Source of the DNA: Candidatus Mediterraneibacter guildfordensis
GTDB lineage: Bacteria > Bacillota > Clostridia > Lachnospirales > Lachnospiraceae
Assembly (NCBI GenBank): GCA_019112735.1
Contig: DXIS01000024.1
Coordinates: 1 to 38,469 of the forward strand
Reading direction: 5' to 3'
Length of the DNA: 38,469 nucleotides
This document shows, piece by piece, positions 26,115 through 34,511 of this stretch. The notes under the pieces were generated by a model. It had not been told where the DNA came from, did not search any database, and saw only the letters and a list, made by a program, of their open reading frames with translations. The first letter of the stretch is position 1. Each line of letters opens with the position of its first letter. The position numbers were made by a program, and so were the translations under genes.

Positions 26115-27386
26115 ATGGCAGGCAAAATGATGGATGACGTCGTAAGATGTTCTTTCTGCGGCAAGACACAGGCACAGGTGCGGAAACTGATCGCAGGTCC
26201 GAATAACACCTATATCTGCGATGACTGCGTGGCGATCTGCTCGGAGATCATCGAAGAAGAGCTGGATTATAATGACGAAGCTCCGTTTAATGACATAAAT
26301 CTTCTGACGCCCGAAGAGATGAAAGCATTTCTCGACGACTATGTGATCGGGCAGGATGAGGCAAAGAAAGTCCTTTCCGTTGCGGTGTACAATCATTACA
26401 AACGGATCATGGCGGAACAGGATCTCGGCGTGGAACTGCAGAAGAGCAACATCCTGATGCTGGGACCGACCGGCTGCGGCAAGACCCTTCTGGCGCAGAC
26501 GCTGGCGAAGATCCTGAACGTCCCGTTCGCGATCGCGGATGCAACAGCACTGACAGAAGCCGGATATGTAGGCGAGGATGTGGAGAATATCCTTCTGAAA
26601 GTGATTCAGGCGGCGGACGGCGATATCGAGCGTGCGGAGCACGGGATCATCTATATCGATGAGATTGACAAGATCACCAGAAAATCGGAGAATCCGTCCA
26701 TTACCCGCGATGTGTCGGGCGAGGGCGTGCAGCAGGCGCTGCTGAAGATCATAGAAGGAACGGTGGCTTCCGTGCCGCCCCAGGGAGGAAGGAAGCATCC
26801 CCATCAGGAGCTGATCCAGATCGATACGACCAATATCCTCTTTATCTGCGGCGGAGCATTTGAGGGGATCGACAAGATCATCGAGACCCGTCTGGACCGG
26901 AAGTCGATCGGTTTCAATGCGGAGATCGCGGAGAAGCATGAGTATGATATGGATGTGCTGCTCCATGAGGTGCTGCCGCAGGACCTTGTTAAATACGGCC
27001 TGATCCCTGAACTGGTGGGACGTCTTCCGGTTACGGTTTCCCTTGAGCTGCTGGATAAAGAGGCGCTGATCCGGATCCTTACGGAGCCCAAGAGCGCGAT
27101 CGTGAAACAGTATCAGAAGCTGATGGAACTGGACGGCGTGAAGCTGGATTTCGACCGGGATGCACTGACGGCCATTGCGGAGACAACGCTGGCGAGAAAG
27201 ACCGGGGCCCGTGGACTTCGTGCGATCATGGAAAAGATCATGATGGATACGATGTTCCAGGTGCCGTCCGATGAGACGATCAAGGAGTGCCGGATCACAA
27301 GAGATGCCGTGCTCGGGAAAGGAGCGCCGCTCTACATGAGGGACGGGGAGGAACGCAAGTCCTTCCTTACATCCGAGAGCGCATAG
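26115..27386 (+). CDS. clpX: Clp protease ATP-binding subunit ClpX
   Basis: The 423-residue AAA+ unfoldase has an N-terminal zinc-binding domain with Cys12, Cys15, Cys35 and Cys38. The Walker A is GPTGCGKT (117-124) and the Walker B is IIYIDEID (178-185). The C-terminal small domain contains the usual [12 protein letters not shown]. It recognises tagged substrates and threads them into ClpP, encoded just upstream. The ribosome site GAGGTGAAAG suits ATG 26115. Length is normal for the family. Confidence 0.97.
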   Translation: MAGKMMDDVVRCSFCGKTQAQVRKLIAGPNNTYICDDCVAICSEIIEEELDYNDEAPFNDINLLTPEEMKAFLDDYVIGQDEAKKVLSVAVYNHYKRIMAEQDLGVELQKSNILMLGPTGCGKTLLAQTLAKILNVPFAIADATALTEAGYVGEDVENILLKVIQAADGDIERAEHGIIYIDEIDKITRKSENPSITRDVSGEGVQQALLKIIEGTVASVPPQGGRKHPHQELIQIDTTNILFICGGAFEGIDKIIETRLDRKSIGFNAEIAEKHEYDMDVLLHEVLPQDLVKYGLIPELVGRLPVTVSLELLDKEALIRILTEPKSAIVKQYQKLMELDGVKLDFDRDALTAIAETTLARKTGARGLRAIMEKIMMDTMFQVPSDETIKECRITRDAVLGKGAPLYMRDGEERKSFLTSESA

Positions 27387-27485
27387 ATCATAAAAGCATA
27401 ATTACGGCCCACAAAGCCGTTACGCGGGTGCAAGCAGGAGTATTTCCGGCCTGTGCCCGCATTGCTGTATTCAGGAGGAAATTGA

Positions 27486-29816
27486 ATGGACAACGAGATA
27501 AAGAGCATGCCGATGGTCCCGCTGCGGGGTATGACGATCCTGCCGGAGATGGTGGTGCATTTTGACGTGAGCAGGCAGCGCTCCATCGCGGCAGTGCAGG
27601 AGGCTATGGCGGAAGGGCAGGAAATCTTTCTGGTCACCCAGCGCTCCATCGATACGGAAGATCCGGATGCAGAGGATGTGTTTGAGATCGGTACGGTGGC
27701 GCAGGTCCGGCAGATCATCCGTCTTCCGAAACAGATCCTGCGGGTCCTGGTTGCGGGAGAACACAGGGGACGCCTGCAGGAGATCGAATATAAAGATCCT
27801 TACATGCGTGCGAAAGTCACGGTGATCGATGAGGGATCCGATGATGCGGAGGAAGACATCAGCACTGAGGCGATGGAGAGAAGCCTCAAAGATATGCTGA
27901 TCGATTTCGCGGCGAGAAACGGGAAGATGTCGAAGGAATCCGTGTCACAGCTTGTCGAGATCAAAGGGCTCCGCAGGCTGGTGGATGAGATCGCGGCGAA
28001 CATCCCGCTGCAGTATACGGACCAGCAGGAGCTTTTAAGCGAGACGGATCTTCAGAAGCGGTATGAGAAGCTGGCTTTCCGGCTTGTCAATGAGATGGAG
28101 ATCATGAATATCAAAGAGGAGATCCGCAAGAAAGTAAAAGAACGGGTGGACCGCCATCAGCGGGAGTACATCCTGCGCGAACAGCTCAAACTGATCCGGG
28201 AGGAGCTGGGGGAGGATTCCACGGTATCAGACGCGGAAGAGTTTGAAAACGAGCTGAAGAAGCTGAAAGCGCCGAAAGAAGTAAAGGAAAAGCTTCAGAA
28301 AGAGATCAACCGGTTTAAGAGTTCGCTGAATTCGCCGGCGGAGAGCGGCGTGATCCGCACCTATATCGAGACGCTTCTGGAGATGCCCTGGAATAAAGCG
28401 GCAAAAGACAATCATGACATCGGTTATGCAAAGCAGATCCTGGACGAGGATCATTACGGGCTGGAACAGGTGAAAGAGCGGATCCTGGAATACCTTGCCG
28501 TCCGGAATCTGACGAAGAAAGGGAACAGCCCGATCCTCTGCCTGGCCGGGCCGCCGGGAACCGGCAAGACATCGATCGCACGGTCCCTTGCAAGGGCGAT
28601 GAAGAAGCCTTATGTCCGCATTTCGCTGGGCGGCGTCCGTGACGAGGCGGAGATCCGCGGCCACCGGAAGACCTATGTGGGCGCCATGCCCGGACGCATT
28701 GCAGCCGGCATCCGGACCGCAGGGGTGAAGAATCCGGTGATGCTGCTGGATGAAATCGATAAAGTGAGTACAGACTATAAAGGGGATACTTTCTCCGCGC
28801 TTCTGGAAGTGCTGGACAGCGAGCAGAACAGCCGGTTCCGGGACCATTATCTGGAGGTGCCGCTGGATCTGTCGGAAGTTATGTTTATCACGACGGCCAA
28901 TACCCTGCAGACGATCCCGAGGCCCCTTCTGGACCGTATGGAAGTGATCGAGATCAGCAGCTATACGGAGAATGAGAAGCTTCATATCGCCATGGAACAT
29001 CTGGTGCCCAAGCAGCTGGAGCGCCACGGCCTGTCCACAGAGCAGCTGTCTTTCAGCAAAAAGGCAATCTGGAAGATGGCGCGCAACTATACGAAGGAAG
29101 CCGGCGTCCGTCAGCTGGAGCGGGAGATCGGCAACGTATGCCGGAAAGCGGCCAAAGAGATCCTGACAGAAGGAAGAGAAAAGATCAGCGTGACAGACCG
29201 CAATATCCACAGATTCCTGGGTCGGGAGAAATATACCTATCAGATGGCCAACCCGGCGCCGGAGACCGGGATCGTCCGGGGACTGGCATGGACGAGCGTG
29301 GGCGGCGATACGCTGCAGATCGAGGTGAATGTGATGCCGGGAAGCGGGGAGCTTCTCCTTACAGGGCAGATGGGCGACGTAATGAAGGAATCCGCCCAGG
29401 CCGGCATCAGCTATATCCGTTCGATCAGCAGAAATTACGGCATTGCCGATGACTTCTTTGAGAAGCATGACGTACACGTACATATTCCGGAGGGCGCGGT
29501 CCCGAAAGACGGACCTTCCGCCGGGATCACCATGGCCACGGCGATCCTGTCCGCAGTCACAGAGACAAAAGTCCGTGCGGATCTGGCCATGACCGGCGAG
29601 ATCACGCTCCGGGGAAGAGTCCTGCCTATCGGCGGGCTCAAAGAGAAACTTCTGGCAGCGAAGAGCGCGGGCATCCGGACCGTGCTTGTGCCAAAGGAAA
29701 ATGTGCCGGATGTGGAAGAACTGTCGTCTGAGATCACAAAGGGGCTGGAGATCATTCCCGTGGAGACGATGACGGAAGTATTAAAAGAAGCACTGGTGTC
29801 AACAGATCCCGAATAA
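27486..29816 (+). CDS. lon: ATP-dependent protease Lon (LonA)
   Basis: The 776-residue protease has the LonA order: an N-terminal substrate-binding domain (about 1-205), a coiled region, an AAA+ module with Walker A GPPGTGKT (355-362) and Walker B MLLDEID, then the protease domain with the Ser678-Lys721 dyad (PKDGPSAG and GGLKEK). It degrades misfolded and regulatory proteins in the cytosol. AGGAGGAAA is 5 nt before the ATG. It lies 99 nt after clpX, a gap that contains a weak imperfect GC-rich hairpin, and 11 nt before engB. Confidence 0.97.
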   Translation: MDNEIKSMPMVPLRGMTILPEMVVHFDVSRQRSIAAVQEAMAEGQEIFLVTQRSIDTEDPDAEDVFEIGTVAQVRQIIRLPKQILRVLVAGEHRGRLQEIEYKDPYMRAKVTVIDEGSDDAEEDISTEAMERSLKDMLIDFAARNGKMSKESVSQLVEIKGLRRLVDEIAANIPLQYTDQQELLSETDLQKRYEKLAFRLVNEMEIMNIKEEIRKKVKERVDRHQREYILREQLKLIREELGEDSTVSDAEEFENELKKLKAPKEVKEKLQKEINRFKSSLNSPAESGVIRTYIETLLEMPWNKAAKDNHDIGYAKQILDEDHYGLEQVKERILEYLAVRNLTKKGNSPILCLAGPPGTGKTSIARSLARAMKKPYVRISLGGVRDEAEIRGHRKTYVGAMPGRIAAGIRTAGVKNPVMLLDEIDKVSTDYKGDTFSALLEVLDSEQNSRFRDHYLEVPLDLSEVMFITTANTLQTIPRPLLDRMEVIEISSYTENEKLHIAMEHLVPKQLERHGLSTEQLSFSKKAIWKMARNYTKEAGVRQLEREIGNVCRKAAKEILTEGREKISVTDRNIHRFLGREKYTYQMANPAPETGIVRGLAWTSVGGDTLQIEVNVMPGSGELLLTGQMGDVMKESAQAGISYIRSISRNYGIADDFFEKHDVHVHIPEGAVPKDGPSAGITMATAILSAVTETKVRADLAMTGEITLRGRVLPIGGLKEKLLAAKSAGIRTVLVPKENVPDVEELSSEITKGLEIIPVETMTEVLKEALVSTDPE

Positions 29817-29827
29817 AGGAGAAGAAG

Positions 29828-30439
29828 ATGGTAATACGAAGTATCAATCTGGAAACCGTTTGCGGCGTCACGAGCACGCTGCCGGAAAATGACAAGCCGG
29901 AGGTGGCTTTTGCCGGAAAATCAAACGTGGGAAAATCATCCCTGATCAATGCGCTGATGAACCGGAAGTCCTATGCGCGGATCTCCGCCACGCCGGGCAA
30001 GACGCAGACGATCAATTTCTATAATATCAATGATGAGATGTATCTGGTCGATCTTCCGGGATACGGCTATGCCAGAGTATCCGAGAAAGAGAAAGAACGC
30101 TGGGGAAAGATGATCGAGCGCTATCTTCACGGTTCGGCGCAGCTTAAAGCTGTGTTCCTGCTCATTGATATCCGGCACGATCCGTCGGCCAATGACCGGA
30201 TGATGTATAAGTGGGTGGTGGAGCAGGGATATAATCCCATTATCATTGCGACAAAACTTGATAAAATAAAACGCTCCCAGGTGCAAAAACATGTTAAAAT
30301 GTTAAAAGAAGGTCTTGATCTTGTCCCGGGGACGAAAGTGATCCCCTTCTCTTCACAGACGAAGCAGGGGCGGGATGAGATCTGGGAACTGATCGAAAAA
30401 GAATGTTTAAGTCTGACTCCGGAGGAAGAGAATGAATAA
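29828..30439 (+). CDS. engB: Ribosome-biogenesis GTPase EngB (YsxC/YihA)
   Basis: The 203-residue TRAFAC GTPase has the P-loop GKSNVGKS (30-37), the switch region TPGKTQT, G3 DLPGYG and G4 TKLDK. It acts in assembly of the large ribosomal subunit and is essential in many bacteria. AAAGGAG precedes ATG 29828. It follows lon as in many Firmicutes, and its end overlaps the next gene by 8 bp, pointing to co-translation. Confidence 0.95.
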   Translation: MVIRSINLETVCGVTSTLPENDKPEVAFAGKSNVGKSSLINALMNRKSYARISATPGKTQTINFYNINDEMYLVDLPGYGYARVSEKEKERWGKMIERYLHGSAQLKAVFLLIDIRHDPSANDRMMYKWVVEQGYNPIIIATKLDKIKRSQVQKHVKMLKEGLDLVPGTKVIPFSSQTKQGRDEIWELIEKECLSLTPEEENE

Positions 30440-31580
30440 TAACCGCCCTTATTGGCAGGTGGCGCTGCGGCTGATGTTCAGCATCGCAGCCACCGTTGCA
30501 TTTGTGATCATCGGATGGAAGCTGCTGGGATTCTTCATCCCCTTTGTAGTGGGATGGATCATTGCGGCGATCGCGGCTCCGCTTGTAAACTGGCTGGAGA
30601 AACGGCTGAAGATCGTTAAAAAACTGGGATCGGCGCTGATCGTTATCGTGGTTCTTGCGGCCATCGTGCTGGCGCTTTACTTCGGGATCAGCCGTCTCGT
30701 GGTGGAAATCAGTTCGTTGATCCAGAATTTCCCGGAGATGTACGCCCAGCTGGAAGCCGGGCTGCGTCAGATCGGAGATACATTGTACGGGATCTTTGAG
30801 CGCCTTCCGAAAGGGGTTCAGAACGGCTGGACAACCATGGTGGAGAATCTGGATCAGTACATGGGGGATCTGGTGTCAAATATCAGCGAGCCGACGGTCA
30901 CGGCTGCCGGCAATATCGCCAGACGGGTGCCCTATTATCTGATCTCTTTCCTGGTGTCTGTGCTCTCGGCGTATTTCTTTATCGTACAGCGGGAAGAAGT
31001 GCTGGGCTGGATGAAGAAAGTGGCGCCGGAGGCGGTGCAGAAGCGGATGACCCTGGTGATGGACAATCTGCGGTATGCAGTGGGCGGATACTTCAAGGCG
31101 CAGTTTAAGATCATGGTGATCGTATTCCTGATCCTCCTGGTGGGACTCGGGATGCTCGGCACCGGGTACTTCGTTCTGGTGGCCTTCCTGATCGCATTCC
31201 TTGATTTCCTTCCGTTCTTCGGAACCGGGACGGCGATGATCCCCTGGGCGGTGTATAAATTCTTTATGGGCGACTATAAAATGACCGTGGCGCTGGTCAT
31301 CATTTACGTGATCACGCAGGCGGTCCATCAGCTGCTGCAGCCCAAACTTGTGGGCGACAGCGTGGGCCTGAACCCGCTGGTGACGCTCATCCTCCTCTAT
31401 ATCGGATACCGGATGGGCGGGATCCTCTGGATGATCCTGGCGGTGCCGATCGGCATGGTGCTCATCAATATGTGCCAGGCCGGGGCCTTTGATTATATCT
31501 TCGATGATATAAAGATTCTGGTCGGCGGGATCCTGGGGCTGCATGAACAAAGCGGCGACGGCGGCGGAAAATCCGATTGA
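30432..31580 (+). CDS. AI-2E family transporter
   Basis: The 382-residue membrane protein has around eight hydrophobic helices: two at the N-terminus, and a cluster in the C-terminal half that includes a LGMLGTGYFVLVAFLIAFLDFLPFFGTG segment characteristic of the family. A longer soluble segment lies at about 80-150. Family members are linked to AI-2 export or to Na+/H+ antiport; the substrate is unknown here. The start overlaps the end of engB and uses its GGAGGAAGAG as ribosome site. The C-terminus is Gly-rich and charged. Confidence 0.87.
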   Translation: MNNNRPYWQVALRLMFSIAATVAFVIIGWKLLGFFIPFVVGWIIAAIAAPLVNWLEKRLKIVKKLGSALIVIVVLAAIVLALYFGISRLVVEISSLIQNFPEMYAQLEAGLRQIGDTLYGIFERLPKGVQNGWTTMVENLDQYMGDLVSNISEPTVTAAGNIARRVPYYLISFLVSVLSAYFFIVQREEVLGWMKKVAPEAVQKRMTLVMDNLRYAVGGYFKAQFKIMVIVFLILLVGLGMLGTGYFVLVAFLIAFLDFLPFFGTGTAMIPWAVYKFFMGDYKMTVALVIIYVITQAVHQLLQPKLVGDSVGLNPLVTLILLYIGYRMGGILWMILAVPIGMVLINMCQAGAFDYIFDDIKILVGGILGLHEQSGDGGGKSD

Positions 31581-31605
31581 AAAAAGCCGGGTGCTGTGGT
31601 ATGAT
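31577..31605 (+). promoter_or_regulatory. Promoter of the rubredoxin gene
   Basis: TTGAAA (31577-31582), a 17-bp spacer and TATGAT (31600-31605). The -35 box overlaps the stop codon of the AI-2E transporter gene. The leader would be about 70 nt. Confidence 0.65.
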
Positions 31606-31679
31606 ATCTGAGGAATGAAAATTCCGGAACAGAACAGAAAGACACTGAATATTTATAACTGTACAGGAGGTAGGTTCAG

Positions 31680-31841
31680 ATGAAGAAATACGTATGTGAC
31701 GTATGCGGTTACATTTATGATGAAGCAGCAGGAGATCCGGATAACGGGATCGAAGCAGGCACAAAATGGGAAGATGTGCCGGAAGATTTTGTATGCCCGC
31801 TGTGCGGCGTAGGCAAGGATCAGTTTTCGGAGACTGAGTAA
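31680..31841 (+). CDS. Rubredoxin
   Basis: This 53-residue protein holds one FeS4 site formed by CxxCG (Cys6, Cys9) and CPLCG (Cys39, Cys42), with the typical aromatic core [17 protein letters not shown] and [14 protein letters not shown]. It is a complete, canonical rubredoxin that passes single electrons, usually in oxygen or peroxide detoxification in anaerobes. GGAGG lies about 9 nt before the ATG. It has its own promoter and is followed by a terminator, so it is a monocistronic unit. Confidence 0.96.
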   Translation: MKKYVCDVCGYIYDEAAGDPDNGIEAGTKWEDVPEDFVCPLCGVGKDQFSETE

Positions 31842-31867
31842 TTTTATATTGTAATGCATGATATTTC

Positions 31868-31905
31868 CCGCTCCACGGCAGTCTGACCTGTGGGGCGGAT
31901 TTTTT
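31868..31905 (+). terminator. Terminator after rubredoxin
   Basis: CCGCTCCAC (31868-31876) pairs with GTGGGGCGG (31890-31898), one G-U, with a 13-nt loop and six T from 31900. Confidence 0.85.
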
Positions 31906-31986
31906 GTGACGGCGGCGCACCGGAGTCCGCAGAAATCCGGATCCCGGGCAGGCGTCCTGTCAAAAAGAAAGGAATGGGGGAAATTT

Positions 31987-32655
31987 ATGGCAAAGAAAGA
32001 GAAATTTGCATCTGACACATCCGGGCGGAACGCGGCGGCCTGGGCGAAGGCGCTGGTCATCCTGCTCATAGGCCTTACGGTCGCGCACCTCGGCGTAACA
32101 CTGTTCCTGTTGTCTGAACTGGGTACGGATACATTTACCGTATTCATCCAGGGCCTGTCCCGGGTGTTCGGGCTGACGGTCGGGACGGTCCATGTGATCG
32201 TGCTGTGCATCCTGATGGTTGTCATGCTGCTTACGACAAAGGGCTATGTGAAGCCCGGCACTGTTGTATGCGCGTTCTGCGGCGGGCCGATCATTGACCT
32301 GTTCACCTGGCTTCTGGGCGATTATATCAACGCGGATTCCGCTATGGCGGTCCGCATCATTAGCATGCTGCTTGGCTGCGTGATCCTTGCGGCGGGGATG
32401 TCCATCGTCATCAACAGCAACGCCGGAACAGGCCCCAATGACCTGGTGGCGGTGATCCTGTCCGACAAGATCGAAAAAGTAGAATTCCGCTGGGTGAGAG
32501 TGGGGTGCGACCTGTTCTTCGTGGTGCTCGGATTCATCCTGGGCGGAACCGTGGGCGCCGGTACGGTCGTGGCGGTATTTTTAACCGGCCCGCTGGTGCA
32601 GTTCTGGCTTCCGAAGACAAAAAAATGCGTGCAGGCCATCCTGCATGAAGAATAA
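31987..32655 (+). CDS. YczE/YitT-like integral membrane protein
   Basis: The 222-residue protein has about five to six transmembrane helices (first at 20-43) and resembles the YczE group (COG2364): LSELGTDTFTVFIQGLS, AFCGGPIIDLF and INSNAGTGPNDLVAV are the kind of repeated, Gly-Asp-rich motifs seen there. Function is unknown. ATG 31987 is chosen because GGGGGAAA is close upstream; an upstream extension would cross the rubredoxin terminator. It is followed by a long perfect palindrome. Confidence 0.82.
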   Translation: MAKKEKFASDTSGRNAAAWAKALVILLIGLTVAHLGVTLFLLSELGTDTFTVFIQGLSRVFGLTVGTVHVIVLCILMVVMLLTTKGYVKPGTVVCAFCGGPIIDLFTWLLGDYINADSAMAVRIISMLLGCVILAAGMSIVINSNAGTGPNDLVAVILSDKIEKVEFRWVRVGCDLFFVVLGFILGGTVGAGTVVAVFLTGPLVQFWLPKTKKCVQAILHEE

Positions 32656-32665
32656 AAACTTCAAT

Positions 32666-32702
32666 CCGGGACGTAGTAAAATTGAATTTTACTACGTCCC
32701 GG
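32666..32702. terminator. Long perfect hairpin, bidirectional terminator between convergent genes
   Basis: A perfect 16-bp stem (32666-32681 with 32687-32702, beginning CCGGGACGTAG) has a 5-nt TTGAA loop. T-runs lie 7-8 nt beyond the stem on both strands (TTTTTT on plus, TTTTT on minus), so it could stop transcription from both sides. Confidence 0.7.
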
Positions 32703-32703
32703 T

Positions 32704-33399
32704 TCACACTTTTTTCACAAATTCCCGGAAGAGCAGACGTGTTTCCGGGGATGTCCGGTACATGCATTCGGGATGCCACTGGACGCCGACGGCAAAAGGG
32801 TATCCTTCAAGTTCAACGGCTTCAACTGTACCGTCCTGTGCCCGGGCGCTGACGTGCACACCGGTTCCGGGAGTGTTTATGGCCTGATGATGAAAACTGT
32901 TGACCTCGAAGAGCGGACCGAAGCACTGTCGGATCAGACTTCCGCGTTCTGTGCGGACGCGGTGGCCCGCTTTACTCCGTGATGAAGTTTCCTGCATATG
33001 GTTGAGGGTTTTTCCGGGTGCCAGCGAGAGATCCTGCCAGATGGTTCCTCCGCAGGCTACATTCAGCACCTGCATGCCGCGGCTGATGGCCAGGACCGGT
33101 TTGCGGGTACGGAGGATCTGTCTCATAAGCCGGATATGGAACAGATCGACCGTGACATCTGTACCGCCATACCAGGGGCGGGGATCTTCTCCGGACAGGA
33201 GCGGGGTAATGTCCTCACCGCCGCAGAAAAGAAAGCCGTCGCAGAGCTGTATATATTCACTGAGAAGCCGGTCGCTGCGCACGACAGGGATGATAAGCGG
33301 CAGCCCTTTCGAGTAGCGGACGGACTGGATATACGGGTTCGGGATGAACTGGCGGTCGCCGTCAAAGCCGCAGACAATGATTCCGATCTTAGGTTCCAT
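32704..33399 (-). CDS. Class I glutamine amidotransferase-like protein (PuuD/peptidase C26 type), Cys replaced by Ser
   Basis: The 231-residue protein has the gamma-glutamyl-GABA hydrolase / C26 layout: DGFLFCGGEDITP (54-66), the nucleophile elbow, SFHHQAI and the C-terminal VGVQWHPECMY that supplies His and Glu. In the elbow, where the family has G-I-C-R-G-x-Q, this protein reads A-I-S-R-G-M-Q, so the nucleophile is Ser106 (codon AGC). It may be inactive, binding only, or a serine variant. ATG 33399 has GGAGG 4 nt upstream. It is divergent from the C39 gene. Confidence 0.85.
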   Translation of the reverse strand: MEPKIGIIVCGFDGDRQFIPNPYIQSVRYSKGLPLIIPVVRSDRLLSEYIQLCDGFLFCGGEDITPLLSGEDPRPWYGGTDVTVDLFHIRLMRQILRTRKPVLAISRGMQVLNVACGGTIWQDLSLAPGKTLNHMQETSSRSKAGHRVRTERGSLIRQCFGPLFEVNSFHHQAINTPGTGVHVSARAQDGTVEAVELEGYPFAVGVQWHPECMYRTSPETRLLFREFVKKV

Positions 33400-33464
33400 G
33401 TTTCCTCCATGCAGATGTTTTTGACAGCATATGTAAAAATCGGGAAATATATACAAAAATTCTT

Positions 33465-33514
33465 AATCTTTCGGAATATAAATCTTAATAAAGCTTTCTC
33501 AGAATCTTTCGGAA
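33465..33514 (+). repeat. 12-bp direct repeat upstream of the C39 peptidase gene
   Basis: AATCTTTCGGAA occurs at 33465-33476 and again at 33503-33514, 38 bp apart. A TATAAT (33523-33528) follows closely with no convincing -35 box, as is usual for promoters that depend on an activator. The repeats could be activator or response-regulator sites for the gene at 33594. Confidence 0.45.
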
Positions 33515-33593
33515 CACATGGTTATAATCTTCTTATGATCTGAAAGCCGGACTTGAATATAAGCCCGGGAGTAGATAAGGAGGCAGATGATCC

Positions 33594-34412
33594 ATGTGGG
33601 AAGAATATGAACCGGAGCGGCCATACCGACGCAAAAGAAGACATAAAAAGGGGCGTTTCCTGAGAAGGTGCTTTGGCCTGTTTCTGATCATCCTGGTGAT
33701 CCTGACAGGGATGCGCGTGAAGGACAGGCTGGCAGGAAGCAGCAGTTTTACTTTGTCAATATTTACGAACGGGAAGGTCAGGGAGATCCTTCTGAACCGG
33801 GAACAGTATCCGGATGATCTGATCGATCTTGTACAGGGAAATGAGGAAGCGGCGGACTTTGTGCTGGACTATCCGGAGAAGAAGGATCTGCCGCCCGCGG
33901 AGACGATCGGTGATATGAGGCCGGGAGAGATCCCCCTTCTCCTGCAGTGGGATGAACGCTGGGGTTATTGCCTGTACGGAGATAAAATGATCGCCGTGAA
34001 CGGCTGCGGACCGACTGCCGTTGCCATGGTGGCGGCGGGGCTGACCGGGGACAATACGATAACGCCGTACAGGGTTGCTCAGTTTGCCGCTGAGAACGGA
34101 TATTATGCCGGGGATGCAGGAACAAGCTGGACCCTTATGACAGACGGAGCGCGTCAATTCGGGATCTGTGGGGAAGAAATGGGGCTGAGTGAGAGTGAAG
34201 TCTTTTCAAAACTGGAAGCCGGACATCCGATCATCTGCAGCATGCGTCCGGGAGATTTTACGACAACGGGACATTTTATTGTACTGACAGGCGTGGAAGA
34301 TGGGAAGATCCGGGTCAATGACCCGAACAGCCGCAAGCGGAGTGAGAAGTTGTGGGATTATGAACGGCTGGAGTATCAGATCAATAATCTTTGGATGTTT
34401 ACATTAAATTAA
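33594..34412 (+). CDS. Anchored or secreted C39-like cysteine peptidase
   Basis: The 272-residue protein starts with a very basic tail and one hydrophobic helix (about 26-40), which is either a signal anchor or a signal peptide; the rest is extracellular. The C-terminal Peptidase_C39_2 domain (about 112-265) has Cys138 (VNGCGPTAVAMV), His227 (TTGHFIVLTG) and the following NDPNS. These papain-like domains cleave peptides or act on the cell wall; the substrate is unknown. AGGAGG is 9 nt upstream of ATG 33594. It is the last chromosomal gene before the second mobile region. Confidence 0.87.
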   Translation: MWEEYEPERPYRRKRRHKKGRFLRRCFGLFLIILVILTGMRVKDRLAGSSSFTLSIFTNGKVREILLNREQYPDDLIDLVQGNEEAADFVLDYPEKKDLPPAETIGDMRPGEIPLLLQWDERWGYCLYGDKMIAVNGCGPTAVAMVAAGLTGDNTITPYRVAQFAAENGYYAGDAGTSWTLMTDGARQFGICGEEMGLSESEVFSKLEAGHPIICSMRPGDFTTTGHFIVLTGVEDGKIRVNDPNSRKRSEKLWDYERLEYQINNLWMFTLN

Positions 34413-34467
34413 AAAAACGAGGACGGCTCGAAAGCCAACGCCAGATAAGGAAGTATTTATGTAAGGG

Positions 34468-34510
34468 GGTACGGTGTAACTCAGAAAAATGGGTTACACC
34501 GTACCTTTTT
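34468..34510 (+). terminator. Intrinsic terminator between C39 peptidase and the second mobile region
   Basis: A perfect 13-bp stem, GGTACGGTGTAAC (34468-34480) with GTTACACCGTACC (34493-34505), is followed by TTTTT on the plus strand. It stops 1 bp before the recombinase stop codon and may belong to the mobile region. Confidence 0.8.
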
Positions 34511-34511
34511 G

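Noticed and set aside
27387-27485. An attenuator between clpX and lon
   Set aside because: The GC-rich arms (GCGGG/CCCGC) pair only with large internal loops and no T-run follows, so it is not supported.
32998-33543. A plus-strand frame opposite the amidotransferase-like gene
   Set aside because: The minus-strand gene has family motifs and a ribosome site; the plus-strand frame has neither.
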